Positions 14,840 to 24,578 of a stretch of DNA of 50,687 nucleotides are shown in pieces (position 1 is the first letter of the stretch; every line of letters begins with the position of its first letter). Under the pieces are notes generated by a model. That model worked only from the letters and a program-made list of their open reading frames with translations, did not search any database and was not told where the DNA came from. The position numbers and the translations under genes are program-made. Source of the DNA: Bacteroidales bacterium (lineage in GTDB: Bacteria > Bacteroidota > Bacteroidia > Bacteroidales > UBA932); contig JAMPAT010000026.1 of the NCBI GenBank assembly GCA_023667095.1, forward strand, positions 1-50,687. The letters run 5' to 3'.

Positions 14840-17611
14840 ATGAAGAAAATCATTGCCCAGCTGCTTCTTTTGAGTGCATGCATCATGTCTGATGCCATGG
14901 AGACCTTTCCTGATTCACTTTTTGTTGACAGCCACGACATCACCGGACTGTCAATGTGGGGACCATATTCAAAACGCTATATGGGAATCTCGCATATAGC
15001 TGATATGCAGCGCGGGATAAGGTTTGACTTTTCCGTTATGCCAGGCTATTACCGCAACCGCCAGCTGGTCCCTCATGTGCTGTTTGAGTCCTCATGCTAT
15101 CCTTGGGACATAGATTCTCAGATGAAGCATATTACATACCGATATGAGCTTGAGTGGAAAGATGCTGTATATGTTGATGTGACATACCATCTGCTTGACG
15201 GAAGCAGCACGCTGGTTGAAATGGAATGTGTCAATAATACAGATTTGCCGCAGAACCTGGTGCTCAACCAGATGGCATATATAGACTATCCTGAGACATA
15301 CCCTAAGGTTAAGGCATCTTGTGCCGGAGGAACCGGTGTTGACAGCATGAAGCTGCATTGGTACAATGCCGTTGACTACAGGGAAAATGAGCCTGCGTCG
15401 AAGTCTCCGCAATACAGGCTTGTATATGATGGATGGAGACGGAACGAGGAACGTTCATCCTGGACTCTGGACGGTTCTGCAATTGGCCGTGGCTGGGGAC
15501 GTATGAAAGGTGACCGTCTCTTGTATGACGTCAATGTTCCGGAAGGACAGGAGAGCGGAGTGATATGTTTCAGATACAGGGTTGACAAGGGAAAGATTGC
15601 GCGTCTGGACATGCATGGCCTTGTAGAACAGTCCGTTGAACTTGAGGGTACCGGCGACTTTGCATTCATCTCCGTACCTTATCATTGTCCTGCTCCAGGA
15701 GCTGTGGAGCTGGAACTTGTCTCGGCAGGGAATACGGCATTGTGCCTTGACGGGTTCTTTGCCGGAGATGCGGAGTACGCCAGGCAGCTGCATATTGTCA
15801 GTGCCCCGGTCCAGTTCAGGCCGGAGGTTGAGGCCGGGAAAGGCCGCAATGATTTTCTCCTGAAATACGTGGATTGTCCGCATTATTATGGTGTAGCATG
15901 GAATTATCCGGATTCACAGGTACGTGAAGTACTGAACAGTGAATTGGAGTCGTTTTTCCGCAGAAGGGTGCATGATCATGTCTCATCACGTCTCACGGGA
16001 GACGGAAAATGGCACTATACCAATGTGTTCCTCCGTCCTGTTGTCCTGCAGCCGCATAGCGGGCAGACTCATTACATGCTGTTGTGCCAGGGAGGGCGTG
16101 AGGATGTAAGGCGTGCTCTCGATAAGTTCCATTCTTCTCCGGAGACATATACCTCACGTGTCCGGGGAAGCCGGAGGCCGGCAGAGGCCGGACTTTTGCC
16201 AGGGGCGGAGAATTATCAGACCGGGACCAGGCTTCTGCAGGCCTCGCTGCTCTCAAATGTAGTTTTCCCTGTCTATACGCAACGCCAATATATACGCCAT
16301 TTTACTCCAGGAAAGAACTGGAACAGCCTGTATACATGGGATTCTGGCTTTATTGCCCTCGGATTGCTGGATGTAGACCCGAAAAAGGCATTTGAATGTA
16401 TCAGGGCATATACTGCCGGACCGGGGAGTGAATCGGCATTCATACATCACGGGACTCCATTGCCTATCCAGCATTTTGCATACTCCGAACTTATAGGAAG
16501 CGGATGCGGAACGCAGGCAATGGCATATCTCTATCCTCGCCTGAAACAGTATTTTGACTTTATGGCCGGAGATGATGCATGGCCTTCGGCGAGCATGTCC
16601 GGCACCGGACTTCTGCGCACCTGGGACTATTTCTATAATTCCGGGGGCTGGGATGACTATCCGCCACAGAAAGCCGTACATTCCGGACGGGGACTTAACC
16701 GTTCCGTTACCCCTGCTGTTTCCACGGCCTACTATCTTCGTGCTGCCAAAATCATGAGGATGGCAGCTTTGGAGCTTGGGCTGAAGAAGGATGTCAAGGA
16801 GTATGACAGGGCTATTGCACGCCTTACGGATGCGCTGCAGAAGTATTCATGGGATGAGGAAAGCGGGTATTATGCCTATGTCGTGCATGATGAATCCGGC
16901 AATGCGAAGGACATATTCCGCTACCGTGATTCATGCAATTTCAACTGCGGCCTTGACGGTGTAAGCCCGCTGGTGTCCGGAATCTGTACAACGGAACAGG
17001 AAAACCGGCTGTTGGGACATCTGTTTTCTCCGTATGGACTGTGGACGGAGTACGGCATTTCAACAGTGGACCGTTCTGCACCATATTACCGTGAAGACGG
17101 ATATTGGAACGGAGCCGTCTGGTTTCCTCACCAGTGGGTAATCTGGAAAGCTATGCTTGACCTTGGACGTGCTGAAGAAGCTTACAGGATTGCACACACG
17201 GCCCTTGAAACCTGGGAGAAGGAATGCCGTGAAAGCTATTTCACATTTGAGCACTTCATCATTTCATCCGGGCGTGGTGCAGGATGGCATGAGTTCTCAG
17301 GACTCTCTTCACCTCTTCTCAACTGGTTCTCGTCCTATTACAGGATAGGGCGCGTAAGTACCGGTTTCGAGATAATGGTTACTGGCCAGCAATTCAGTGA
17401 AGGGCATTCGCACTATATTGCGGATCTTGTATTTGACGGATCTGCCTGTGCACATGTACGCAGCATGCTTGTATGCATGGATCCAGGCTATATGTATGAG
17501 GCTGTTTTCAATGGACGTCCGGTGCCTTGCAGCATTCCTCATGACGGCCTTGTGCAGATCAGCCTTCCGGCGACAAACAAGGGTGGACAGCTGATAGTAA
17601 GGAAAAAATAA
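14840..17611 (+). CDS. Secreted GH63-like glycoside hydrolase (MGH1-type alpha/alpha barrel)
   Basis: The 923-residue product has a signal peptide (MKKIIAQLLLLSACIMSDA). Residues 20-440 are beta-rich, like the N-terminal sandwich of GH63 alpha-glucosidases. The C-terminal half is an (alpha/alpha)6 barrel with hallmark motifs. YTWDSGF (D501) is a likely catalytic acid. YYREDGYWNGAVWFPHQW (about 750-767) is the family YWxGxxW block. FTFEHF (E804) is a likely base, and WHEFSGLSSPLLNW follows. The enzyme probably cleaves alpha-glucosidic or related linkages in the periplasm. Substrate is not deducible. The convergent neighbour is an organophosphate transporter, so sugar use is plausible, but no SusC/SusD pair is present. 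Confidence 0.82.
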   Translation: MKKIIAQLLLLSACIMSDAMETFPDSLFVDSHDITGLSMWGPYSKRYMGISHIADMQRGIRFDFSVMPGYYRNRQLVPHVLFESSCYPWDIDSQMKHITYRYELEWKDAVYVDVTYHLLDGSSTLVEMECVNNTDLPQNLVLNQMAYIDYPETYPKVKASCAGGTGVDSMKLHWYNAVDYRENEPASKSPQYRLVYDGWRRNEERSSWTLDGSAIGRGWGRMKGDRLLYDVNVPEGQESGVICFRYRVDKGKIARLDMHGLVEQSVELEGTGDFAFISVPYHCPAPGAVELELVSAGNTALCLDGFFAGDAEYARQLHIVSAPVQFRPEVEAGKGRNDFLLKYVDCPHYYGVAWNYPDSQVREVLNSELESFFRRRVHDHVSSRLTGDGKWHYTNVFLRPVVLQPHSGQTHYMLLCQGGREDVRRALDKFHSSPETYTSRVRGSRRPAEAGLLPGAENYQTGTRLLQASLLSNVVFPVYTQRQYIRHFTPGKNWNSLYTWDSGFIALGLLDVDPKKAFECIRAYTAGPGSESAFIHHGTPLPIQHFAYSELIGSGCGTQAMAYLYPRLKQYFDFMAGDDAWPSASMSGTGLLRTWDYFYNSGGWDDYPPQKAVHSGRGLNRSVTPAVSTAYYLRAAKIMRMAALELGLKKDVKEYDRAIARLTDALQKYSWDEESGYYAYVVHDESGNAKDIFRYRDSCNFNCGLDGVSPLVSGICTTEQENRLLGHLFSPYGLWTEYGISTVDRSAPYYREDGYWNGAVWFPHQWVIWKAMLDLGRAEEAYRIAHTALETWEKECRESYFTFEHFIISSGRGAGWHEFSGLSSPLLNWFSSYYRIGRVSTGFEIMVTGQQFSEGHSHYIADLVFDGSACAHVRSMLVCMDPGYMYEAVFNGRPVPCSIPHDGLVQISLPATNKGGQLIVRKK

Positions 17612-17624
17612 AATCCGTTGGAAG

Positions 17625-19025
17625 CTACCTGGCTTTCATCTTTTTCCAGCAGATGACCGGAAGCAGGAATGCCGCCAGCGATGCCGCCAGCCAGAAGATC
17701 GAGACCGGGAAGAAGTCGTATGATGTGCCAGCAAGCCTCTCTGCCTCTGTCAGTCCCTGTGTGATGGCAGGCCCATGTGCGAATCCCTCAATGAGGTATC
17801 CGCTTGCTATGTCCTGTATTCCAGCCGCTATGTAGCTTGATATCCCGACAATCCCGAGTGCCGCACCTGTGGCCTTGCGTGGCACTATGTCGACAGCCAT
17901 GAGCCCGGCGACAATGCAGTACAGCACCCCGATGAACAGGCTGAACAGCGAGATATAGAGCACATTGAGCATATAGCTTCCTCCTGTCAGCAGGAAAAGG
18001 CCGAGGGAGATGAAGCTGAACAGCCCTGATATTATCGCAGGGAGAATCCTGTCCCCATTGAATACACGGTCTGAAAACCATCCTGCCAGCACAGTGCCGA
18101 GAACGCCGAATGCCGCGGAGAATGCGATTATCTGTGTCGCACTTTCAAGCGAGAAGCCCTTTGTTTTCTGAAGGAAAAGTACCCCCCATCCTGCAACAGC
18201 GTATTTCGCGATATATACAAATGCGCTTGATATTGCAATTATCCAGATTCCTGGATGCTTCAGAACCATTTTCTGGAGTTCCCTGGTCGGCATTGAATCC
18301 TCTTTCCTTGGAACTTCACCGGACAGTTCCTGTATTGACGGAAGTCCTTTGCTCTCAGGTGTATCCGACACGAACAGAAGGATTATGACAGTTCCGGCCA
18401 GCCCTCCTATGGAAGAGAAGATGAATCCATATTGCCACCCAAATGCGCTGACAATCATTCCGACTATTATAAATGAAAGGAATTCACCGAGATACGGGCT
18501 TGCACTGAACACCCCGTAGTATGTTCCCCTCTTTGACATGGGGAACCACCGCGAAAGGTTGATGATTCCCGGAGGGGCACCCATGGACTGTGCCCAGCCG
18601 TTTATCCCCCAGACTATGGCAAAGGCCATGAAAAGGAATCCTGATGCGAATCCCCATGCCACGTGTATCAGGCCGGCAGCCCCCATGAGCAGATTTACGA
18701 ATGCAGATACTGCAAGTCCCGTAGCCATGAATTTCCTTATATTGCAATAGTCCGCGATGAAGCCGTTCATGAATTTCCCGACAGCATACACGAAAAGCAG
18801 GGAGGAACCGATGATGCCAAGCTGCCCTGGAGTAAGGACTCCTGCGTCTATGATCGGCTGCTTGACCACGCTCAGGCTCATCCTGCATACATAGTATAGG
18901 CTATATGCGATTGTCGCAGCCCAGAATGTCTTGTTCCTCAATGTCTTGTATCGAGACTGGACCTGACTTTCCGGAACCTTGTACACCGATGGCTTGCTTA
19001 TCCTGAAATAAGAGTATAGGCTCAT
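17625..19025 (-). CDS. MFS transporter, organophosphate:phosphate antiporter (GlpT/UhpT type)
   Basis: The 466-residue inner-membrane protein has about 12 TM helices. Family signs include the N-terminal KTFWAATIAYSLYYVCRMSLSVVK. An arginine in this helix binds the phosphate group in GlpT. GKFMNGFIADYCNIRKFMATG is the MFS signature loop. NGWAQSMGAPPGIINLSRWF corresponds to the GW.Q..G.PP region of GlpT and UhpT. It exchanges an organic phosphate (glycerol-3-phosphate or hexose phosphate) for inorganic phosphate; which one cannot be told. Its stop codon faces that of the GH63-like gene, 14 bp apart. Confidence 0.83.
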   Translation of the reverse strand: MSLYSYFRISKPSVYKVPESQVQSRYKTLRNKTFWAATIAYSLYYVCRMSLSVVKQPIIDAGVLTPGQLGIIGSSLLFVYAVGKFMNGFIADYCNIRKFMATGLAVSAFVNLLMGAAGLIHVAWGFASGFLFMAFAIVWGINGWAQSMGAPPGIINLSRWFPMSKRGTYYGVFSASPYLGEFLSFIIVGMIVSAFGWQYGFIFSSIGGLAGTVIILLFVSDTPESKGLPSIQELSGEVPRKEDSMPTRELQKMVLKHPGIWIIAISSAFVYIAKYAVAGWGVLFLQKTKGFSLESATQIIAFSAAFGVLGTVLAGWFSDRVFNGDRILPAIISGLFSFISLGLFLLTGGSYMLNVLYISLFSLFIGVLYCIVAGLMAVDIVPRKATGAALGIVGISSYIAAGIQDIASGYLIEGFAHGPAITQGLTEAERLAGTSYDFFPVSIFWLAASLAAFLLPVICWKKMKAR

Positions 19026-19054
19026 TTTCTTTATTCTTCCTCAAAAAGGGACGA

Positions 19055-19062
19055 CAAAGGTA
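19055..19062 (-). promoter_or_regulatory. Promoter -7 box for the antiporter gene
   Basis: TACCTTTG on the minus strand matches TAnnTTTG, 30 bases before the start codon at 19025. Next to it, GCTAA-A-TTAGC-type symmetry (near 19072-19082) could be an operator. Confidence 0.5.
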
Positions 19063-19162
19063 TAAATTTTTGCTAAATTAGCATCTGTTTTGGCCATACG
19101 CCGGTCCAGGGCCTTGGAGTAGGGCTTGTATTTAAAGAAGGAAAAAAGATAAAACCTTAGAT

Positions 19163-20257
19163 ATGAAGAAAAGAAACTTTATCGCATTGGCTGCCGCTGC
19201 GGCCGTGTCTGTCTGTGCCTATGCGCAGACTCCGAAAAACGTCGAGTACAGCTTCACGGAAGCCTCAGACCTCAACCTTGTCGGAAAGATCCTTGACACA
19301 CCGAATCCTTACCACAGGGTGGACACATGTGTGTTCAAGGGCTTCACAAAGGGGGAAAATGACCAGGTCAGGTCTTCTGCCGGGCTTGCTGTGCTGTTCA
19401 AGACCAATTCCACATCCATCGCGATAGATGCAGACTATGGATACAGGAACTATGGCCTGACAACCATGCCTCTGGCCCTCAGGGGATATGACCTTTATAT
19501 CAAGAAGGACGGGAAATGGCTATGGGCTGCTTCGAAGGTAAACGGTGTCGGCAAGGAAAACGACCTTATGGTGCTTATCCGTGATATGGACGGACAGGAA
19601 AAGGAGTGCATGCTCTATCTTCCTATGTACAGTGAGCTTTATTCGGTCAAGATAGGTGTGGACAAAGGCTCCTCAATAGAGAGCCTGGAGTCTCCGTTCC
19701 GCCACAGGATTGCCATCTTCGGCTCCAGCTACACCCAGGGAATAAGCACTGCCCGCAGCGGCATGAGCTATCCTATGCAGTTCATGCGCAATACCGGAAT
19801 CCAGATGCTCAGCCTCGGATGCAGCGGCAACAGCAAGCTCCAGCCTTATTTTGCAGATGTCCTTATTGCTGCAGATGCCGATGCAATAGTCATTGACGCC
19901 TTTTCAAACCCGAATGCAAGCATGATAGAGGAGAGGCTTTTCCCTTTCATTGAAAGGATACGTGCAGCAAAGCCTGACACTCCGCTCATCTTTATGCAGA
20001 CAATCTACAGGGAGAACAGGAATTTCTGTGTCAGCAGTGACAGGAACGAGCAGGCAAAGCAGGATATGGCCGCAAAACTGATGGCCGAGGCTGTCAAGAA
20101 ATACAAAAATGTATATTTCATACAGACCAATGCGACAGCCCCGGACCATGAGGCATCAGTGGATGGAGTCCATCCTTCCGACTACGGCTATTCACTCTGG
20201 GCGAAATCCATCGAGAAACCCCTCCTGAAAATCCTCAGGAAGCATGGACTGAAGTAG
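19163..20257 (+). CDS. Secreted SGNH/GDSL hydrolase with GxDLY N-terminal domain
   Basis: The 364-residue product has a signal peptide ending at AYAQT. The first domain (about 25-175) contains the GYDLY motif typical of the GxDLY domain of Bacteroidota esterases. The second is an SGNH hydrolase. FGSSYTQG (S189 as nucleophile) is block I, SLGCSGNSK is block II, and SVDGVHPSDYGY gives D334 and H337 of the catalytic dyad. Expected activity is carbohydrate O-deacetylation or ester cleavage in the periplasm. The gene stands alone and is followed by a strong terminator. No SD sequence beyond AAGGAAAAAAG is present. Confidence 0.87.
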   Translation: MKKRNFIALAAAAAVSVCAYAQTPKNVEYSFTEASDLNLVGKILDTPNPYHRVDTCVFKGFTKGENDQVRSSAGLAVLFKTNSTSIAIDADYGYRNYGLTTMPLALRGYDLYIKKDGKWLWAASKVNGVGKENDLMVLIRDMDGQEKECMLYLPMYSELYSVKIGVDKGSSIESLESPFRHRIAIFGSSYTQGISTARSGMSYPMQFMRNTGIQMLSLGCSGNSKLQPYFADVLIAADADAIVIDAFSNPNASMIEERLFPFIERIRAAKPDTPLIFMQTIYRENRNFCVSSDRNEQAKQDMAAKLMAEAVKKYKNVYFIQTNATAPDHEASVDGVHPSDYGYSLWAKSIEKPLLKILRKHGLK

Positions 20258-20280
20258 CTTTTTAATAGGGGTTTAAAGCA

Positions 20281-20320
20281 GAGGCTGCCTGACTTTGATG
20301 ATTGTCAGGCAGCCTCTCTT
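20281..20320 (+). terminator. Rho-independent terminator of the SGNH hydrolase gene
   Basis: GAGGCTGCCTGAC (20281-20293) pairs with GTCAGGCAGCCTC (20303-20315), a perfect 13-base stem, followed by TCTTTC. It lies 24 bases after the stop. Confidence 0.85.
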
Positions 20321-20541
20321 TCTGTCTCTGGACAGGAAAACATTATTTGACCTCTTCAATCAGCACACCTTCATTCGTTTCCAGTTGAGAATGATATATC
20401 TTTCCTTTTAAGTACATCTATTTGTTAGATAATTGTTTATGGTGTACTGTTGCACCTTTTCGCGATTTTTCGAGAATGGAATTGTCAGGAGTTTGTCGTT
20501 GCGTCCTACATTGTGGTCACCTAGTTTAATGGCTGAATCCA
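20321..20541. other. Intergenic stretch, possible tiny coding remnant on the minus strand
   Basis: No intact gene is seen. On the minus strand, bases about 20408-20510 read NVGRNDKLLTIPF then QQYTINNYL up to a stop. This faintly resembles the end of a HicA-type toxin (a TIPxH...KGTxxxIL-like pattern), but it has no start codon. It is recorded as a weak remnant only. Confidence 0.25.
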
Positions 20542-21966
20542 CTACTTGTCAAAAGGGTCGTCCAACACGACCCTTCTGTATTTTATTGTCAGATAGATTG
20601 CCCTGATTATCAGGTGGATGAAATAGGCAAGGAGAAGCAGGTGCAGGCCGAGATAGCTGCTGTCAGTTTCTGCATTCCTGCAGTTTCCTGTCGCCAGGAC
20701 CCCGATGAAATATGTGAGGAGGAAGCCGGCTGCTGCATATATCATGGCGTTGCGGATTGACCTTGCTGCTGTAGCACCTACATAGATGCCGTCCCATGTG
20801 AATGCAGCACATCCTATGAGCGGCATGCAGAGAAGCCACGGTATGTATTGCCGGCATGCTTCTATGACTGCGGGGTCTGATGTCATCAACTTTATGACAG
20901 GGATTCCGGCGGTTCCATATATGACCATGAAAATCAAGGCAATGCCCATGCTCCAGATGAATGTGTACCGGATGGTTTCCACAACTTTCCCGTGGTTCAT
21001 CATCCCGATGTATTTGCCTGTCATCGCCTCCCCTGCATATGCAAACCCGTCTGTAAAATAGGAGAACAGAAGGAGGATTTTCATCATTATCGAGGATGTC
21101 GCAAGTATCAGGTCGCCGTAATGTGCCGAGAATGTAGTGAATCCTATATAGATTCCCATGAAGCAGAGCGAACGGATGAACAGGTCTGTGTTCATTGTGA
21201 AGAATTTCCTGGTCTCATGCCCGTTGAAGACAGCTGCGAGGTCTTTCAGACCATATCCGTCAAATATCTTTCTCCGGTATTTGAAAAATACTATCCCCAG
21301 GCAGGTGACGAATCCCATGTATTGCGCAATGACGGTCCCGGCAGCGATTCCGCTGAACCCGATGCCCTCATAATGGAAATCTCCTGCATGGAATCCGAGC
21401 GCGAGCACTATGCTGAACCCGACATTGGCAATGTTGACGACAAGGTCTGCCGCCATTGAACTTATGCTGTCCTGCATCCCTATGAACCATCCTTTCAGTG
21501 CCATAAGGCTCAATGTCGCAGGTGCGGCCCATATCCTTATGAAGAAATACTGCTCTGCAAGCTGCTGCACTTCCGGAGTACAGTCAACAACGAGGAATGC
21601 AATCTTGACGAATATCCATTGTATGGCTATGAGGACTATTGAAAGGAGCAGGGCAAGTCCCGTGGAGCGGCAAAGGATGTCTGTACAGCCCTTGGTGTCA
21701 CCCCTGCCGTATGCCTGTGCGGTAAGTCCTCCTGTCCCGATACGGAGGAACGCGAAATTCCAGTAAAGAAGGTCGAAGAGCATCGAGCCGATGGCTATTC
21801 CGCTTATCAGCGTAGCCACGGTCAACGTCCCGATGCCGCGCAGATGACCGGCAACTGCGATGTCCGCCATTCCTACAATAGGTACTGTTATGTTGGCAAG
21901 TATGCTTGGTATTGCGAGCTTGAGTATTTCCCTGTTTATTGATTTCATTCTGAACATCTGCATCAT
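20542..21966 (-). CDS. MATE family efflux transporter, DinF-like
   Basis: The 474-residue, 12-TM inner-membrane exporter has an N-terminal repeat opening LKLAIPSILANITVPIVGMADIAVAGHL, the MATE pattern. It also has GTGGLTAQAYGRGD and a second-half TWDGIYVGATAARSIRNAM motif typical of the DinF branch. ATG at 21966 is chosen because the stop of rsgA is just upstream (TAG at 21968-21970). Longer starts would lie inside rsgA. MATE proteins export cationic drugs or metabolites using a sodium or proton gradient; the substrate is unknown. It is expressed with rsgA from the promoter at 23033-23040. Confidence 0.87.
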   Translation of the reverse strand: MMQMFRMKSINREILKLAIPSILANITVPIVGMADIAVAGHLRGIGTLTVATLISGIAIGSMLFDLLYWNFAFLRIGTGGLTAQAYGRGDTKGCTDILCRSTGLALLLSIVLIAIQWIFVKIAFLVVDCTPEVQQLAEQYFFIRIWAAPATLSLMALKGWFIGMQDSISSMAADLVVNIANVGFSIVLALGFHAGDFHYEGIGFSGIAAGTVIAQYMGFVTCLGIVFFKYRRKIFDGYGLKDLAAVFNGHETRKFFTMNTDLFIRSLCFMGIYIGFTTFSAHYGDLILATSSIMMKILLLFSYFTDGFAYAGEAMTGKYIGMMNHGKVVETIRYTFIWSMGIALIFMVIYGTAGIPVIKLMTSDPAVIEACRQYIPWLLCMPLIGCAAFTWDGIYVGATAARSIRNAMIYAAAGFLLTYFIGVLATGNCRNAETDSSYLGLHLLLLAYFIHLIIRAIYLTIKYRRVVLDDPFDK

Positions 21967-21967
21967 C

Positions 21968-23014
21968 CTATCTGTATTTCCCTTCTTCGTCCAGCATTCC
22001 AAGATATGATGAATACCTTTCGTAGCTTATCTCCCCATTCTCCACGGCCTCCTTTACTGCACATCCCGGTTCATGGGTATGGGTACACGGGGTAAACCTG
22101 CATTCCTGTGAGGCTTCAAGCATTTCCGGGAAGTACAGGGCAATCTCCTCCCTTTTTATGTCGACGAGCCCGAATCCACGGATGCCGGGAGTATCGATTA
22201 TGAACCCTCCTGATGCCAGGCGGTACATCTCGTAGAATGTGGTGGTGTGCTTTCCCTGCAGGTGAGCTTCTGAAATGTCGCCCACACGTGGCTCCAGCAT
22301 AGGGTCAAGAGCCTTTATAAGTGAAGATTTCCCCACTCCGGAGACTCCGGAGAACAGGGCTATATATGGTCTGTCCTGCCCAGTCATGGGCTTGTCCTCT
22401 ACATGTCCGCCGTCCATGATGTCCCGGCTGGCGCGCGATGTTGCAGCTGCACCTTTCCCTGCTACAAGTTCTCTCAGTATGTCCACTCCGAGGCCTGTCT
22501 TTGCCGAAACCTCTATGACAGGGTAGCCCGCGCCTTCATATATGCTGTGGAAGGCTTCCAGGCGTTCCCGGTGCTCCTCTCCGTAGAGATCGCATTTATT
22601 GAGGACTATTGTCGCAGGGACGTTGTAGACCTCGCATGTCACTAGGAGCCTGTCCAGGAACGGGAGCTTGACCTCGGGGAAGTCCAGTGTGATGACAATG
22701 AAAGCCATATCCACATTGGCCGCGATTATGTGTGCCTGCCTTGACAGGTTGGCGGAACGCCTGATTATATAGTTCTTCCTTTTCAGCACCTCTGTTATGA
22801 CTGCCGGGTTCTCTGTTGTTGCAATGCTGTCCCCGGACTGATCTCCTGCTGTCTCATAGCTTACGGCATCGCCCACTGCAACCGGATTGGTCGCAGAGCT
22901 CCCCTTGAGGCGTATCTTGCCTCTCAGGACTGCCGGAAACAGGTTCCATTCCGGAAGCTCCGTCAACAGGTAGTGGCTTCCTGTGTGCTTTACAACTGTC
23001 GCTGTTCTTTTCAT
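21968..23014 (-). CDS. rsgA: Ribosome small subunit biogenesis GTPase RsgA
   Basis: This circularly permuted GTPase helps late 30S maturation. The 348-residue protein has an N-terminal OB fold (about 1-85). The GTPase motifs come in permuted order: NKCD (G4), then GVSGVGKSSL (G1), then DTPG (G3). A C-terminal zinc knuckle follows (CRFTPCTHTHEPGCAV). An insertion between G4 and G1 (KGAAATSRASRDIMDGGHVE region) is longer than in most family members. ATG at 23014 is chosen: the -7 box at 23033-23040 would place transcription start downstream of the ATG at 23035. First gene of a two-gene unit with the MATE transporter. Confidence 0.93.
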   Translation of the reverse strand: MKRTATVVKHTGSHYLLTELPEWNLFPAVLRGKIRLKGSSATNPVAVGDAVSYETAGDQSGDSIATTENPAVITEVLKRKNYIIRRSANLSRQAHIIAANVDMAFIVITLDFPEVKLPFLDRLLVTCEVYNVPATIVLNKCDLYGEEHRERLEAFHSIYEGAGYPVIEVSAKTGLGVDILRELVAGKGAAATSRASRDIMDGGHVEDKPMTGQDRPYIALFSGVSGVGKSSLIKALDPMLEPRVGDISEAHLQGKHTTTFYEMYRLASGGFIIDTPGIRGFGLVDIKREEIALYFPEMLEASQECRFTPCTHTHEPGCAVKEAVENGEISYERYSSYLGMLDEEGKYR

Positions 23015-23032
23015 GTCTTCTCTTATCGGCTG

Positions 23033-23040
23033 CAAAGATA
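23033..23040 (-). promoter_or_regulatory. Promoter -7 box for rsgA-MATE
   Basis: TATCTTTG on the minus strand matches TAnnTTTG. Predicted start near 23026 leaves an 11-base leader before ATG at 23014 and decides that start. Confidence 0.5.
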
Positions 23041-23094
23041 ATGAATGTCGCCGTTCTTATTGACGCCTTGTCTGTTAAAATTCATTTTTATCGC

Positions 23095-23102
23095 TATCTT
23101 TG
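23095..23102 (+). promoter_or_regulatory. Promoter -7 box for the polyprenyl synthase gene
   Basis: TATCTTTG matches TAnnTTTG, 24 bases before the ATG at 23127. It lies back to back with the rsgA promoter. Confidence 0.5.
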
Positions 23103-23126
23103 TAAGATGTCTTAAAAATATTAGCT

Positions 23127-24143
23127 ATGATAAACGAGACCCAGATTGAAGAGACCATCAAGGAACTGTTTGACAATATTGAGTTTACGGCAGAGCCATC
23201 GGGACTCTATGACCCGTTGAGGTATATGATAGGGATAGGCGGCAAACGTGTCCGTCCGAGACTGTGCCTGATTGTGTATTCGCTGTTCCAGGACAGCTTC
23301 AATGAAGGTATCCTGGAGCCTGCGGCAGCATTGGAGGTGTTCCATAGCTTTACCTTGATCCATGATGACATAATGGACAAGGCACCTGTCAGGCGTGGAG
23401 TCCCTACGGTGTGCAGGAAATGGGATGACAACACAGCTATACTTTCCGGGGATGTGATGTCGATAGACAGCTGGAGACGTGTTGCCAAGGCTCCTGCGGC
23501 TGTTCTCCCGAAAGTGCTTGAACTGTTTACCGCAACGGCAGCACAGGTCTGTGAGGGGCAGCAGTATGACATGGATTTCGAGAATGAGAAGGAAGTCCCG
23601 ATGGCAGACTATATGAAGATGATTGGTCTGAAGACAGCGGTGCTTATTGCCTGCTCTGCCAAGATGGGGGCAATAATCGGCGGGGCAAGCGGGCAGGTGA
23701 GTGATTATCTGTACAAGTTTGGCTATGATCTCGGCCTTGCCTTCCAGATTGCGGATGACTATCTTGATACATTCGGCGACCCTGAGGTCTTTGGAAAGAA
23801 CATCGGAGGTGACATTGCCAACAACAAGAAGACTTGGCTTCTTACAAGGGCACTGGAGAAGAGTGCAGAAATGGAAAAGCTCGGTGTCATAGACTCGTCC
23901 TGCGGCAAGGCTGCCATTCTGGAGGCAATGGAGATGCCTTCCGGGACAGAGCAGGAGAAAGAAGCCAAGGTGGCGCATGTCAAGGGGATATATGAGGCCC
24001 TCGGAGTGGATGAGGACGCGAAATATGAAATCATAAAGCTGCATGCACAGGCTATGGACTATGCCGGCATGACCGGTCTCGGACGTATCCGCTACGAGAT
24101 GCTGAACCGATACGCCGACCGTCTCATAGGCAGGACCAGATAG
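23127..24143 (+). CDS. Polyprenyl (farnesyl/geranylgeranyl type) diphosphate synthase
   Basis: This 338-residue trans-prenyltransferase has GGKRVRPRL (about 38-46), a first aspartate-rich motif HDDIMD (D80, D81, D84) followed by KAPVRRG, and a second motif ADDYLDTFGD. It condenses isopentenyl diphosphate with allylic diphosphates to give short or medium prenyl chains. The residues before the first motif (HSFTLI) set product length in this family, but the product cannot be read with certainty. Preceded by its own promoter and followed by a strong terminator, so monocistronic. A second, distinct polyprenyl synthase lies at 45573. Confidence 0.9.
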   Translation: MINETQIEETIKELFDNIEFTAEPSGLYDPLRYMIGIGGKRVRPRLCLIVYSLFQDSFNEGILEPAAALEVFHSFTLIHDDIMDKAPVRRGVPTVCRKWDDNTAILSGDVMSIDSWRRVAKAPAAVLPKVLELFTATAAQVCEGQQYDMDFENEKEVPMADYMKMIGLKTAVLIACSAKMGAIIGGASGQVSDYLYKFGYDLGLAFQIADDYLDTFGDPEVFGKNIGGDIANNKKTWLLTRALEKSAEMEKLGVIDSSCGKAAILEAMEMPSGTEQEKEAKVAHVKGIYEALGVDEDAKYEIIKLHAQAMDYAGMTGLGRIRYEMLNRYADRLIGRTR

Positions 24144-24161
24144 AATGGCAAAACCATATAG

Positions 24162-24208
24162 AACCGGACGAAAAGTTAATGTAGTGCATGCTTTTCGCCC
24201 GGTTTTTC
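24162..24208 (+). terminator. Rho-independent terminator of the polyprenyl synthase gene
   Basis: ACCGGACGAAAAG pairs with CTTTTCGCCCGGT (one mismatch), loop of 15, followed by TTTTCTTCTTTTC. It lies 19 bases after the stop. Confidence 0.8.
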
Positions 24209-24488
24209 TTCTTTTCTGCAGGAAATTTTGCGGAGAACCACTGCTTTTGCAGGGCCGGCATTCCCTGATGGACATTCTCTATCTGGCCTGTACTTTCCTG
24301 CAATGGCTGTCAGAAGCCTTATGGTGCTTTGCAAATGCTTGCCTTGCATGACTGCAGCTGATTCCATTGCCTGCGTAGACTGCAGTTACAATTGCATTAC
24401 TCCCAAATATCTTCCATGTCTGTGGCATTATACGGCTGGCTTCCAGGATGTATAATGTCAGAACAGACCTTCCGTATGTTGCGGTTAC
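24209..24488. other. Non-coding stretch before malQ
   Basis: About 280 bases between terminator and promoter show no gene, hairpin or repeat that I can support. Short frames here have no recognisable protein. Confidence 0.5.
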
Positions 24489-24520
24489 TTGGAAAAATGA
24501 ATGATTAATAGCTAAATTTG
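24489..24520 (+). promoter_or_regulatory. Promoter of malQ
   Basis: TTG (24489-24491), a 21-base spacer and TAAATTTG (24513-24520). Predicted start near 24527 excludes the ATG at 24528 as a practical start and supports ATG at 24579. Confidence 0.55.
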
Positions 24521-24578
24521 CAGCGATATGCAGCATGCCCGGGGCTTAGCTGTCCTGTCGGGCCAATACCTGAAAAAC

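Noticed and set aside
23121..24275. Long minus-strand frame of 384 codons
   Set aside because: It lies wholly across the polyprenyl synthase gene, whose motifs (GGKRVRPRL, DDIMD, DDYLD) are unambiguous, and has no recognisable protein content.
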